Translations under genes and position numbers: made by a program
Shown: one piece after another, positions 45,358 through 58,400 of the stretch
How the letters are laid out: the number at the start of each line of letters is the position of its first letter
How positions within the stretch are numbered: position 1 is the stretch's first letter
The notes under the pieces: model-generated
Told to the model about the DNA's origin: nothing
Database searches by the model: none
What the model saw: only the letters and a program-made list of their open reading frames with translations
Source of the DNA: Tachypleus tridentatus
Lineage: Eukaryota > Arthropoda > Merostomata > Xiphosura > Limulidae
Assembly (NCBI RefSeq): GCF_004210375.1
Contig: NC_134834.1
Location: 10,215,857-10,279,856 of the forward strand
Length of the DNA stretch: 64,000 nucleotides
Reading direction: 5' to 3'

Positions 45358-45590
45358 GGGTCGCGGGGTCGCATCCCCGACGCGCCAAACATGCTCGCCC
45401 TTCAGCCGTGGGGCGTTATAATGTAACGGTCAATCCCACTATTCGTTGGTAAAGAGTAGCCCAAGAGTTGGCGGTAGGTGGTGATGACTAGCTGCCTTCC
45501 CTCTAGTCTTACACTGCTAAATTAGGGACGGCTAGCACAGATAGCCCTCGAGTAGCTTTGTGCAATTTTCAAAAGCAAACAAACAAACAA
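45358..45590 (+). mobile_element. 5'-truncated long SINE (family A) inside the right Tc1 inverted repeat
   Basis: Starts in the head at GGGTCGCGGGGTCGCATCCC; tail GTAGCTTTGTGCAATTTTC and (CAAA)n. Perfect 12-bp duplication TTCTTTATGTTT at 45346-45357 and 45591-45602. Confidence 0.96.
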
Positions 45591-46029
45591 TTCTTTATGT
45601 TTATTGGCCTTAAGATTTTGGCCAGTAATGCATGTAAAGACATCTGTAACATGGCTGTGAAAGAACCAAATTATGTAAAGAAACTCATAAATTTCCTGTA
45701 TAATACGAGTTAATTGGAAATATAGATATGTGTACAACGTGAATAAATTTGTTCTTTCTTTAAAATAATATTATAAAAATGTTTTAGAGTTTCGTCAATA
45801 TAACAGAAAAATATAGAATACCTTACCAAAAAATATCAGATGCTCTGAGATAGCACCGCCCTCCTGTGGCTGCTAACAATACTAGTTTGAGTTTCTATTT
45901 GAACTGTGTACCCAAAAGTAACATAATTCTAATTTGAAACTTATTGTATGCATCAGAACGTCTATATTCAAAATGATTAGGATGATATTGAATGCAAAGT
46001 TGCATTATTATATTATGACTGGTATTAAA

Positions 46030-46116
46030 CCTCGGATATAAACAATATTTGGTTTCGATACCAACAGTGGGCAGAGCAAGATTGTTTATTGTATTGCTGT
46101 GCACTAAATCGCAAAA
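46030..46116 (+). mobile_element. Fragment of short SINE (family B)
   Basis: TTTGGTTTCGATACCAACAG, TGGGCAGAGCAAGATTG, then TGTATTGCTGTGCACTAA. Confidence 0.65.
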
Positions 46117-46397
46117 AATCTTATATTATAGAAGGCTATAAGGTTAGAAGGTTATCGAATTTATCAGATAACCACCTAGTGGCAGCATCTGTTATCAGCT
46201 CTGTCTAGTGGCAGAAAATTACATTATATGAAAAGTACATATAAAAATTTATATCAAATTTTAAATAAGTCACGTGCAAATGTGTCGTTTTAGTTGTATT
46301 TGTCAATAGATTAAGTTCACAGACTAGAAATTTATTAATAAAAATTAATTTAATCATATATATATATGTTCAAATATATGTAGCTGTATTGATACTA
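46117..46397. other. No gene seen
   Basis: AT-rich DNA between a SINE fragment and the 31-bp array. Confidence 0.5.
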
Positions 46398-48058
46398 CTA
46401 TAGCGTGTGGTCTAAAAATATATTCACAATATGGTGTTCGGTCTACAAAGATGTTCACACTGTAGCGTGTTGTCTACAAAGATGTTTAAACTATAGCGTG
46501 TTGTCTATAAATATGTTCAAACTATAGCGTGTTGTCTATAAATATGTTCAAACTGTAACGTGTTGTCTATAGATATGTTCACACTGTAGCGTGTTGTCTA
46601 CAAATATGTTCACACTGTAGCGTGTTGTCTATAAATATGTTCACACTATAGCGTGTGGTCTACAAATATGTTCACACTGTAGCGTGTTGTCTATAAATAT
46701 GTTCACACTATCGCGTGTTGCCTACAAAGATGTTCAAACAATTAAGCGTGTTGTCTATAAATATGTTCAAACTATCGCGTGTTGTCTACAAATATGTTCA
46801 CACTGTAGCGTGTTGTCTATAAATATGTTCACACTATAGCGTGTGGTCTACAAAGATGTTCAAACTATAGCGTCTTCTCTATAAATATGTTCACACTATC
46901 GCATGTTGTTTACAAAGATGTTCAAACAATTAAGCGTGTTGTCTATAAATATGTTCACACTATCGCATGTTGTTTACAAAGATGTTCAAACAATTAAGCG
47001 TGTTGTCTATAAATATGTTCACACTGTAGCGTGTTGTCTACAAAGATGTTCAAACAATTAAGCGTGTTGTCTATAAATATGTTCACACTGTAGCGTGTTG
47101 TCTACAAAGATGTTCAAACTATAGCGTGTTCTCTATAAACATGTTCAAACTATAGCGTGTTGTCTATAAATATGTTCAAACTATAGCGTGTTGTCTGTAA
47201 ATATGTTCGAACTATAGCGTGTTGTCTATTAATATGTTCAAACTATAGCGTGTTGTCTACAAAGATGTTCAAACTATAGCGTGTTCTCTATAAACATGTT
47301 CAAACTATAGCGTGTTGTCTATAAATATGTTCAAACTATAGCGTGTTGTCTGTAAATATGTTCGAACTATAGCGTGTTGTCTATTAATATGTTCGAACTA
47401 TAGCGTGTTGTCTATAAATATGTTCACACTGTAGCGTGTGGTCTACAAAGATGTTCAAACTATAGCGTGTTGTCTATAAATATGTTCACACTATCGCGTG
47501 TTGTCTACGAAGATGTTCAAACAATTAAGCGTGTTGTCTATAAATATGTTCACACTGTAGCGTTTTGTCTATAAATATGTTCAAACTATAGCGTGTTGTC
47601 TATAAATATGTTCAAACTATAGCGTGTTATCTATAAATATGTTCAAACTATAGCGTGTTGTCTATAAATATGTTCAAACTATAGCGTGTTGTCTATAAAT
47701 ATGTTCATACTGTAGCGTGTTGTCTACAAAGATGTTCACACTGTAGCGTGTTGTCTATAAATATGTTCACACTATAGCTTGTTGTCTATAAATATGTTCA
47801 CACTATAGCGTGTTGTCTACAAATATGTTCAAACTATAGCATGTTGTCTATAAATATGTTCAAACTACAGCGTGTTGTCTATAAATATGTTCACACTGTA
47901 GCGTGTTGTCTATAAATATGTTCAAACTATAGCGTGTTGTCTATAAATATGTTCAAACTATAGCGTGTTGTCTATAAATATGTTCACACTGTAGCGTGTT
48001 GTCTATAAATATGTTCACACTGTAGCGTGTTGTCTATAAATATTTTCACACTGTAGTG
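46398..48058. repeat. 31-bp minisatellite, about 53 copies
   Basis: Unit: CTATAGCGTGTTGTCTATAA then ATATGTTCAAA. Common variants are CTGTAG for CTATAG, CACACT for CAAACT, and TACAAAGATG for TATAAATATG. A longer variant with CAATTAAGCG recurs in part of the array. Confidence 0.97.
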
Positions 48059-48544
48059 TGCTGAACTACTCACATATTCGCATTACCGCGTGCAGTTTAT
48101 AGTGATACTATCACAGTGACTGTTTTAATATTAAATGATCTATATATTCATGGTTTTATTTAGCAGATACTAATTTGTGTGCTCTAAAAGAGAACTTTAA
48201 ATTTAGGTTATACCTGCATTAGTTTTATTGTTGGAAGTTGGTATTTTATTCGGATTATATTTGTCCCCAACTTTTATTAGTTTAAAAACGTTAAAAACTG
48301 GTGCCGATTGAAAGTAACCTAAAGATAAGACGGTTAGGATGATGGTGTCTCTGTAGACCGCTCACTGTAAAAGCACCACTTACGTTTTATTACTAAACAT
48401 CTTTGTTTGATCCCACCCACAACAACCGTTTCTATCAGAATGTAAAACAAAACGACAGTTTTGACCTGATAATTTATTGTTTGTTATTCATATTACTTAT
48501 CGCAAGTTTGAAAGTCTAACACTTAAGTACAGACTACATAAACA
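48059..48544. other. No gene seen
   Basis: Single-copy-looking DNA between the 31-bp array and possible exons. Confidence 0.45.
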
Positions 48545-48619
48545 ATGGATGACATTGGACAATATGAACAACTTTCTGGAAGCAATCACGCGAAGAACAT
48601 AAAAGAAAGATATTGGACG
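48545..48619 (+). CDS. Speculative first coding exon, unknown protein
   Basis: ATG at 48545 begins MDDIGQYEQLSGSNHAKN and continues to RYWT, followed by the donor-like GGTAATAC at 48619. Composition is protein-like, but 25 codons without a partner exon is weak evidence. Confidence 0.2.
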
Positions 48620-48653
48620 GTAATACAAATACAGAAACGTATATACAGTGGAT

Positions 48654-48990
48654 CTACAAGTACACGCTGCTTATATCTTTAACTTTGCCCGAAACCAGAT
48701 CACAAAGCTTGTTCATTTCGTTGTCGGACAATGTCTTCAGATGAGATAGCCCTAACTTGCGAAGTTCCTTCAGACCCACTTCTGATTTTCGTATCTCAGT
48801 ACACAGGGCTGCATGGATCAGATAAACTTCGTTTCGTGGTCACAATCGGTAAATAAACTTCCTGTCGTGGTCACAATGGGCTCGATACATTCTTTAGTAC
48901 TAACATCTCTCGAATCGACGTTGTAAAACACATCACAATATGGCCTGACGATGGTGTTTGGAAGTTTCCATTCATATATCGGTAACTTTG
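48654..48990 (-). pseudogene. Possible frameshifted last exon of an unknown minus-strand gene
   Basis: A good acceptor (GATTTTGTTTTGTTACATAG) precedes 48990. One frame then reads KLPIYEWKLPNTIVRPYCDV and stops near 48818. A second frame, open from about 48848 to TAG at 48654-48656, reads EVYLIHAALCTEIRKSEVGL, then KELRKLGLSHLKTLSDNE. The two protein-like frames meet at an imperfect 31-bp duplication (GTGACCACGA recurs), which may have caused the shift. Either frame could be the real one. Not recognised. Confidence 0.35.
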
Positions 48991-49084
48991 CTATGTAACA
49001 AAACAAAATCATGTGTTTAGATACCAAGTGTGTGTTAACCAAGCTGGTAGTTTCTACTGATGCTACTTTTTATATTACTGATTC

Positions 49085-52000
49085 AATGTTTGTTTCTGTA
49101 TAAAAAACAACAATATTTTTATATTACTGATTCAATGTTTGTTTCTGTATGAAAACAACAACATTTTTATATTACTGATTCAATGTTTGTTTCTCTATGA
49201 AAACAACAATATTTTTATATTACTGATTCAATGTTTATTTCTCTATGAAAACAACAATATTTTTATATTACTGGTTCAATGTTTGCTTCTCTATGAAAAC
49301 AACAATATTTTTATATTACTGGTTCAATGTTTGCTTCTCTATAAAAAACAACGATATTTTTATATTACTGTTTCAATGTTTGTTTCTCTATGAAAACAAC
49401 AATATTTTTATATTATTAGTTCAATCTTTGTTTCTCTATAAAAACAACGATATTTTTATATTACTGATCTAATGTTTGCTTCTCTACAAAAACAACAATA
49501 TTTTTATATTACTGATTCAATGTTTGTTTCTCTATGAAATAAACAATATTTTTATATTACTGATTCAATGTTTGTTTCTCTATAAAAACAACAATGTTTT
49601 TATATTACTGGTTCAATGTTTGTTTCTCTATAAAAACAACAATATTTTTATATTACTGGTTCAATGTATGTTTCTCTATAAAAACAACAATATTTTTATA
49701 TTACTGATTCAATGTTTGTTTCTCTATAAAAACAACAATGTTTTTATATTACTGGTTCAATGTTTGTTTCTCTATCAAAACAACAATATTTTTATATTAC
49801 TGGTTCAATGTTTGTTTCTCTATAAAAACAACGATATTTTTATATTACTGGTTCAATGTTTGCTTCTCTATAAAAACAATGATATTTTTATATTACTGGT
49901 TCAATGTTTGTTTCTCTATAAAAACAACAATATTTTTATATTACTGATTCAATGTTTGTTTCTCTATAAAAACAACGTTTTTATATTACTGGTTCAATGT
50001 TTGTTTCTCTATAAAAACAACAATATTTTTATATTACTGGTTCAATGTTTGTTTCTCTAGAAAAACAACAATATTTTTATATTACTGGTTCAATGTTTGT
50101 TTCTCTATGAAAACAACAATATTTTTATATTACTAGTTCAATGTTTGCTTCTCTATAAAAACAACGATATTTTTATATTACTGGTTCAATGTTTGCTTCT
50201 CTATAAAAACAATGATATTTTTATATTACTGGTTCAATGTTTGTTTCTCTATAAAAACAACAATATTTTTATATTACTGATTCAATGTTTGTTTCTCTAT
50301 AAAAAGAACGTTTTTATATTACTGGTTCAATGTTTGTTTCTCTATAAAAACAACAATATTTTTATATTACTGGTTCAATGTTTGTTTCTCTATAAAAACA
50401 ACAATATTTTTATATTACTGGTTCAACGTTTGTTTCTCTATAAAAACAACAATATTTTTATATTACTGGTTCAATGTTTGTTTCTCTAAAAAAACAATAA
50501 TATTTTTATATTACTGATTCAATGTTTGTTTCTCTATAAAAACAACAATATTTTTATATTACTGGTTCAATGTTTGTTTCTCTATAAAAACAACGATATT
50601 TTTATATTACTGATTCAATGTTTGCTTCTCTATAAAAACAACATCTTTATATTACGGGTTCAATGTTTGTTTCTCTATAAAAACAACGATGTTTTTATAT
50701 TACTGGTTCAATGTTTGTTTCTCTATAAAAACAACGATGTTTTTATATTACTGATTCAATGTTTGTTTGTCTATGAAAACAACAATATTTTTATATTACT
50801 GGTTCAATGTTTGTTTCTCTATAAAAACAACATTTTTATATTACTGGTTCAATGTTTGTTTCTCTATAAAAACAACAATGTTTTTATATTACTGGTTCAA
50901 TGTTTGTTTCTCTATAAAAACAACAATATTTTTATATTACTGATTTAATGTTTGTTTCTCTATAAAAACAACGATATTTTTATATTACTGGTTCAATGTT
51001 TGTTTCTCTATGAAAACAACAATATTTTTATATTACTGGTTCAATGTTTGCTTCTCTATAAAAAACAACGATATTTTTATATTACTGATTCAATGTTTGT
51101 TTCTCTATGAAAACAACAATATTTTTATATTACTGGTTCAATGTTTGTTTATCTATAAAAACAACGATGTTTTTATATTACTGATTCAATGTTTGTTTCT
51201 CTATGAAAACAACAATATTTTTATATTACTGGTTCAATGTTTGTTTCTCTATAAAAACAACGATGTTTTTATATTATTGATTCAATGTTTGTTTCTCTAT
51301 AAAAACAACAATGTTTTTATATTACTGGTTCAATGTTTGTTTCTCTATAAAAACAACAATATTTTTATATTACTGGTACAATGTTTGTTTCTCTATAAAA
51401 ACAACGATATTTTTATATTACTGATTTAATGTTTGTTTCTCTATAAAACAACGATATTTTTATATTACTGGTTCAATGTTTGTTTCTCTACAAAAACAAC
51501 AATGTTTTTATATTACTGGTTCAATGTTTGCTTCTCTATAAAAAACAACAATATTTTTATATTACTGGTTCAATGCTTGCTTCTCTATGAAAACAACAAT
51601 ATTTTTATATTACTGGTTCAATGTTTGTTTCTCTATAAAAACAACGATGTCTTTATATTACTGGTTCAATGTTTCCTTCTCTATAAAAACAACATCTTTA
51701 TATTACGGGTTCAATGTTTGCTTCTCTATAAAAAACAACGATATTTTTATATTACCGATTTAATGTTTGTTTCTCTATGAAAACAATAATATTTTTATAT
51801 TACTGGTTCAATGTTTGCTTCTCTATAAAAAACAACATTTTTATATTACTGGTTCAATGTTTGCTTCTCTATAAAAACAATGATATTTTTATATTACTGA
51901 TTCAATGTTTGTTTCTCTAAAAAACAACAATGTTTTTATATTACTGGTTCAATGTTTGTTTCTCTATAAAACAACAATATTTTTATATTACTGATTCAAT

Positions 52001-54973
52001 GTTTGTTTCTCTATGAAAACAACAATATTTTTATATTACTGGTTCAATGTTTGCTTCTCTATAAAAACAACGATATTTTTATATTACTGTTTCAATGTTT
52101 GTTTCTCTATGAAAACAACAATATTTTTATATTACTGGTTCAATGTTTGTTTCTCTATAAAAACAACGATATTTTTATATTACTGATCTAATGTTTGCTT
52201 CTCTACAAAAACAACAATATTTTTATATTACTGATTCAATGTTTGTTTCTCTATAAAAACAACAATATTTTTATATTACTGATTCAATGTTTGTTTCTCT
52301 ATAAAAACAACAATATTTTTATATTACTGATTCAATGTTTGTTTCTCTATAAAAACAACAATGTTTTTATATTACTGGTTCAATGTTTGTTTCTCTATAA
52401 AAACAACAATATTTTTATATTACTGGTTCAATGTATGTTTCTCTATAAAAACAACAATATTTTTATATTACTGATTCAATGTTTGTTTCTCTATGAAAAC
52501 AACAATGTTTTTATATTACTGGTTCAATGTTTGTTTCTCTATAAAAACAACAATATTTTTATATTACTGGTTCAATGTTTGTTTCTCTATAAAACAACAA
52601 TATTTTTATATTACTGATTCAATGTTTGTTTCTCTATGAAAACAACAATATTTTTATATTACTGGTTCAATGTTTGTTTCTCTATGAAAACAACAATATT
52701 TTTATATTACTGGTTCAATGTTTGTTTCTCTATAAAAACAACGATATTTTTATATTACTGTTTCAATGTTTGTTTCTCTATGAAAACAACAATATTTTTA
52801 TATTACTGGTTCAATGTTTGTTTCTCTATAAAAAACAACGATATTTTTATATTACTGATCTAATGTTTGTTTCTCTATAAAAAACAACAATATTTTTATA
52901 TTACTGATTCAATGTTTGTTTCTCTATGAAAACAACAATATTTTTATATTACTGGTTCAATGTTTGTTTCTCTATGAAAACAACAATATTTTTATATTAC
53001 TGGTTCAATGTTTGCTTCTCTATAAAAAACAACGATATTTTTATATTACTGGTTCAATGTTTGCTTCTCTATAAAAACAATGATATTTTTATATTACTGG
53101 TTCAATGTTTGTTTCTCTATAAAACAACAATATTTTTATATTACTGATTCAATGTTTGTTTCTCTATAAAAAGAACGTTTTTATATTACTGGTTCAATGT
53201 TTGTTTCTCTATAAAAACAACAATATTTTTATATTACTGGTTCAATGTTTGTTTCTCTATAAAAACAACAATATTTTTATATTACTGGTTCAACGTTTGT
53301 TTCTCTATAAAAACAACAATATTTTTATATTACTGGTTCAATGTTTGTTTCTCTAAAAAAACAATAATATTTTTATATTACTGATTCAATGTTTGTTTCT
53401 CTATAAAACAACAATATTTTTATATTACTGGTTCAATGTTTGCTTCTCTATAAAAAACAACGATATTTTTATATTACTGATTCAATGTTTGTTTCTCTAT
53501 AAAAACAACATTTTTATATTACTGGTTCAATGTTTGTTTCTCTATAAAAACAACGATGTTTTTATATTACTGGTTCAATGTTTGTTTCTCTATAAAAACA
53601 ACGATGTTTTTATATTACTGATTCAATGTTTGTTTCTCTATGAAAACAACAATATTTTTATATTACTGGTTCAATGTTTGTTTCTCTATAAAAACAACAT
53701 TTTTATATTACTGGTTCAATGTTTGTTTCTCTATAAAAACAACAATGTTTTTATATTACTGGTTCAATGTTTGTTTCTCTATAAAAACAACAATATTTTT
53801 ATATTACTGATTTAATGTTTGTTTCTCTATAAAAACAACGATATTTTTATATTACTGGTTCAATGTTTGTTTCTCTATGAAAACAACAATATTTTTATAT
53901 TACTGGTTCAATGTTTGCTTCTCTATAAAAAACAACGATATTTTTATATTACTGATTCAATGTTTGTTTCTCTATGAAAACAACAATATTTTTATATTAC
54001 TGGTTCAATGTTTGTTTCTCTATAAAAACAACGATATTTTTATATTACTGATTCAATGTTTGTTTCTCTATGAAAACAACAATATTTTTATATTACTGGT
54101 TCAATGTTTGTTTCTCTATAAAAACAACGATGTTTTTATATTATTGATTCAATGTTTGTTTCTCTATAAAAACAACAATGTTTTTATATTACTGGTTCAA
54201 TGTTTGTTTCTCTATAAAAACAACAATATTTTTATATTACTGGTACAATGTTTGTTTCTCTATAAAAACAACGATATTTTTATATTACTGATTTAATGTT
54301 TGTTTCTCTATAAAACAACGATATTTTTATATTACTGGTTCAATGTTTGTTTCTCTACAAAAACAACAATGTTTTTATATTACTGGTTCAATGTTTGCTT
54401 CTCTATAAAAAACAACAATATTTTTATATTACTGGTTCAATGTTTGCTTCTCTATGAAAACAACAATATTTTTATATTACTGGTTCAATGTTTGTTTCTC
54501 TATAAAAACAACGATGTTTTTATATTACTGGTTCAATGTTTCCTTCTCTATAAAAACAACATCTTTATATTACGGGTTCAATGTTTGTTTCTCTAAAAAA
54601 ACAACGATATTTTTATATTACTGATTTAATGTTTGTTTCTCTATGAAAACAATAATATTTTTATATTACTGGTTCAATGTTTGCTTCTCTATAAAAAACA
54701 ACAATATTTTTATATTACTGGTTCAATGTTTGCTTCTCTATAAAAACAATGATATTTTTATATTACTGATTCAATGTTTGTTTCTCTAAAAAACAACAAT
54801 GTTTTTATATTACTGGTTCAATGTTTGTTTCTCTATAAAACAACAATATTTTTATATTACTGATTCAATGTTTGTTTCTCTATGAAAACAACAATATTTT
54901 TATATTACTGGTTCAATGTTTGTTTCTCTATAAAAACAACGATATTTTTATATTACTGTTTCAATGTTTGTTT
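49085..54973. repeat. 48-bp minisatellite, about 122 copies, with a 2.87-kb higher-order repeat
   Basis: Unit: TTCAATGTTTGTTTCTCTAT, AAAAACAACAATATTT and TTATATTACTGG. The same order of variant units recurs about 2867 bp apart (for example 51010 against 53877, and 51433 against 54300). The array runs into the second gap. Confidence 0.97.
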
Positions 54974-55473
54974 NNNNNNNNNNNNNNNNNNNNNNNNNNN
55001 NNNNNNNNNNNNNNNNNNNNNNNNNNNNNNNNNNNNNNNNNNNNNNNNNNNNNNNNNNNNNNNNNNNNNNNNNNNNNNNNNNNNNNNNNNNNNNNNNNNN
55101 NNNNNNNNNNNNNNNNNNNNNNNNNNNNNNNNNNNNNNNNNNNNNNNNNNNNNNNNNNNNNNNNNNNNNNNNNNNNNNNNNNNNNNNNNNNNNNNNNNNN
55201 NNNNNNNNNNNNNNNNNNNNNNNNNNNNNNNNNNNNNNNNNNNNNNNNNNNNNNNNNNNNNNNNNNNNNNNNNNNNNNNNNNNNNNNNNNNNNNNNNNNN
55301 NNNNNNNNNNNNNNNNNNNNNNNNNNNNNNNNNNNNNNNNNNNNNNNNNNNNNNNNNNNNNNNNNNNNNNNNNNNNNNNNNNNNNNNNNNNNNNNNNNNN
55401 NNNNNNNNNNNNNNNNNNNNNNNNNNNNNNNNNNNNNNNNNNNNNNNNNNNNNNNNNNNNNNNNNNNNNNNNN
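54974..55473. other. Assembly gap (500 N)
   Basis: Exactly 500 N. Different arrays lie on the two sides, so the junction between them is not observed. Confidence 1.
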
Positions 55474-58400
55474 TTATAAACCAGGAAAGGGTTAGAAAAA
55501 AAAGAATACAAAATGGTAGGTTGAATTATAAACTAGGAAAGGTTAGAAAAAGAATACACAAAATGGTAGGTTGAATTATAAACTAGGAAAGGGTAAGAAA
55601 AAAAGAATACAAAATGGAAGGTTGAATTATAAACTAGGAAAGGGGAAAGGGTAAGAGGAAAAAGAATACAAAATGGAAGGTTGAATTATAAACTAGGAAA
55701 GGGTAAGAAAAAGAATACAAAATGGAAGGTTGAATTATAAACCGGGAAAGGGTAAGAAGAAAAAGAATACAAAATGGTAGGTTGAATTATAAACTAGAAA
55801 AGGGTTAGAAAAAAAGAATACAAAATGGTAGGTTGAATTATAAACCAGGAAAGGGTTAGAAAAAAAGAATACAAAATGGAAGGTTGAATTATAAACCAGG
55901 AAAGGGTTAAGAAAAAGAATACAAAATGGTAGGTTGAATTATAAACTAGGAAAGGGTAAGAAAAAAAAGAATACAAAATGGTAGGTTGAATTATAAACTA
56001 GGAAAGGGTTAGAAAAGAATACAAAATGGTAGGTTGAATTATAAACTAGGAAAGGGTTAGAATACAAATAGTGGGAAAAGGGATAGAAAAAAAGAATACA
56101 AAATGGTAGGTTGAATTATAAACCAGGAAAAGGGTAAACTAGGAAAGGGTAAGAAAAGAAAAAAAAGAATACAAAATGGAAGGTTGAATTATAAACCAGG
56201 AAAGGGTAAGAAAAAAGAATACAAAATGGTAGGTTGAATTATAAACTGGGAAAGGGTAAGAAAAAAGAATACAAAATGGAAGGTTGAATTATAAACCAGA
56301 AAAGGGTAAGAAAAAGAATACAAAATGGTAGGTTGAATTATAAACTAGGAAAGGGTTAAAAAAAGAATACAAAATGGTAGGTTGAATTATAAACCAGGGA
56401 ATTATAAAAGGGTTAGAAAAAAAGAATACAAAATGGTAGGTTGAATTATAAACTGGAAAAGGGTAAGAAAAAAGAATACAAAATGGTAGGTTGAATTATA
56501 AACTAGAAAAGGGTAAGAAAAAAGAATACAAAATGGAAGGTTGAATTATAAACTAGAAAAGGGTAAGAAAAAAGAATACAAAATGGAAGGTTGAATTATA
56601 AACTAGGAAAGGGTAAGAAAAAAGAAAAAAAAGAATACAAAATGGTAGGTTGAATATAAACTAGGAAATAAGAAAAAAAGAATACAAAATGGAAGGTTGA
56701 ATTATAAACCAGGAAAGGGTTAAGAAAAAAAAGAATACAAAATGGAAGGTTGAATTATAAACTAGAAAAGGGTTAGAAAAAAGAATACAAAATGGAAGGT
56801 TGAATTATAAACCGGAAAGGGTAAGAAAAAAGAATACAAAAAGGGTTAGTAAAAAAAAAAGAATACAAAATGGTAGGTTGAATTATAAACCAGGAAAGGG
56901 TTAGAAAAAAAGAATACAAAATGGTAGGTTGAATTATAAACCAGGAAAGGGTTAGAAAAAAGAATACAAAATGGTAGGTTGAATTATAAACTAGGAAAGG
57001 GTAAGAAAAAAAGAATACAAAATGGTAGGTTGAATTATAAACCAGGAAAGGGTAAGAAAAAAAAGAATACAAAATGGAAGGTTGAATTATAAACCAGGAA
57101 AGGGTTAGAAAAAAAGAATACAAAATGGTAGGTTGAATTATAAACTGGGAAAGGGTTAGAAAAAAGAATACAAAATGGTAGGTTGAATTATAAACCAGGA
57201 AAGGGTTAATAAAAAAGAATACAAAATGGTAGGTTGAATTATAAACTAGGAAAGGGTTAGAAAAAAAGAATACAAAATGGAAGGTTGAATTATAAACCTA
57301 GGAAAGGGTTAGAAAAAAAGAATACAAAATGGTAGGTTGAATTATAAACCAGGAAAGGGTTAGAAAAAAGAATACAAAATGGTAGGTTGAATTATAAACC
57401 AGGAAAGGGTTAGAAAAAAAAGAAATACAAAATGGTAGGTTGAATTATAAACCAGGAAAGGGTTAGAAAAAAAGAATACAAAATGGTAGGTTGAATTATA
57501 AACTGGGAAAGGGTTAGAGAAAAAGAATACAAAATGGAAGGTTGAATTATAAACCAGGAAAGGGTTAGAAAAAAAGAATACAAAATGGTAGGTTGAATTA
57601 TAAACCAGGAAAGGGTTAGAAAAAAAGAATACAAAATGGTAGGTTGAATTATAAACCAGGAAAGGGTTAGAAAAAAAGAATACAAAATGGTAGGTTGAAT
57701 TATAAACCAGGAAAGGGTTAGAAAAAAAGAATACAAAATGGAAGGTTGAATTATAAACCTAGGAAAGGGTAAGAAAAAAGAATACAAAATGGTAGGTTGA
57801 ATTATAAACTAGGAAAGGGTTAAAAAAAAAGAATACAAAATGGTAGGTTGAATTATAAACCAGGAAAGGGTTAGAAAAGAATACAAAATGGTAGGTTGAA
57901 TTATAAACCAGGAAAGGGTTAGAAAAAGAATACAAAATGGTAGGTTGAATTATAAACCAGGAAAGGGTTAAAAAAGAATACAAAATGGTAGGTTGAATTA
58001 TAAACCAGGAAAGGGTTAGAAAAAAGAATACAAAATGGTAGGTTGAATTATAAACCAGGAAAGGGTTAGAGAAAAAGAATACAAAATGGAAGGTTGAATT
58101 ATAAACCAGGAAAGGGTTAGAAAAAGAATACAAAATGGTAGGTTGAATTATAAACCAGGAAAGGGTTAGAAAAAGAATACAAAATGGTAGGTTGAATTAT
58201 AAACTAGGAAAAGGGTTAGAAAAAAGAATACAAAATGGTAGGTTGAATTATAAACCAGGAAAGGGTTAGAAAAAAAAGAATACAAAATGGTAGGTTGAAT
58301 TATAAACTAGGAAAGGGTTAGAAAAAAGAATACAAAATGGTAGGTTGAATTATAAACTAGGAAAGGGTTAGAAAAAAGAATACAAAATGGAAGGTTGAAT

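Larger units (their letters stand above)
43515..45625 (-). mobile_element. Tc1-type transposon with IR/DR ends
   Basis: Inverted repeats of about 210 bp, each with two copies of a transposase-site-like motif. Outer: CTATTCAAAATCTTAACACC (43520) and TGGCCTTAAGATTTTGGCC (45605). Inner: CTAGTCAAAAGTTTAAGACC (43993) and GGTCTTAAACTTTGACCAG (45180). The inner and outer left motifs match at 17 of 21 positions. Subtracting two inserted SINEs leaves about 1.57 kb, the usual size of IR/DR Tc1 elements. The exact outer ends are uncertain by about 5 bp. Confidence 0.88.

Noticed and set aside
22343..45590. tRNA gene candidates at the GGCC...GGTTCGAATCC blocks
   Set aside because: Each block is the head of a SINE with a long common body, poly-CAAA tail and target duplications; several heads lack the anticodon arm.
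49139..54596. Many overlapping hydrophobic open frames of 60-194 codons (repeating LFLYKNNNIFILLVQC)
   Set aside because: They are the 48-bp array read in one frame; indels of 1-2 bp between units break every frame and no splice or start context is consistent.
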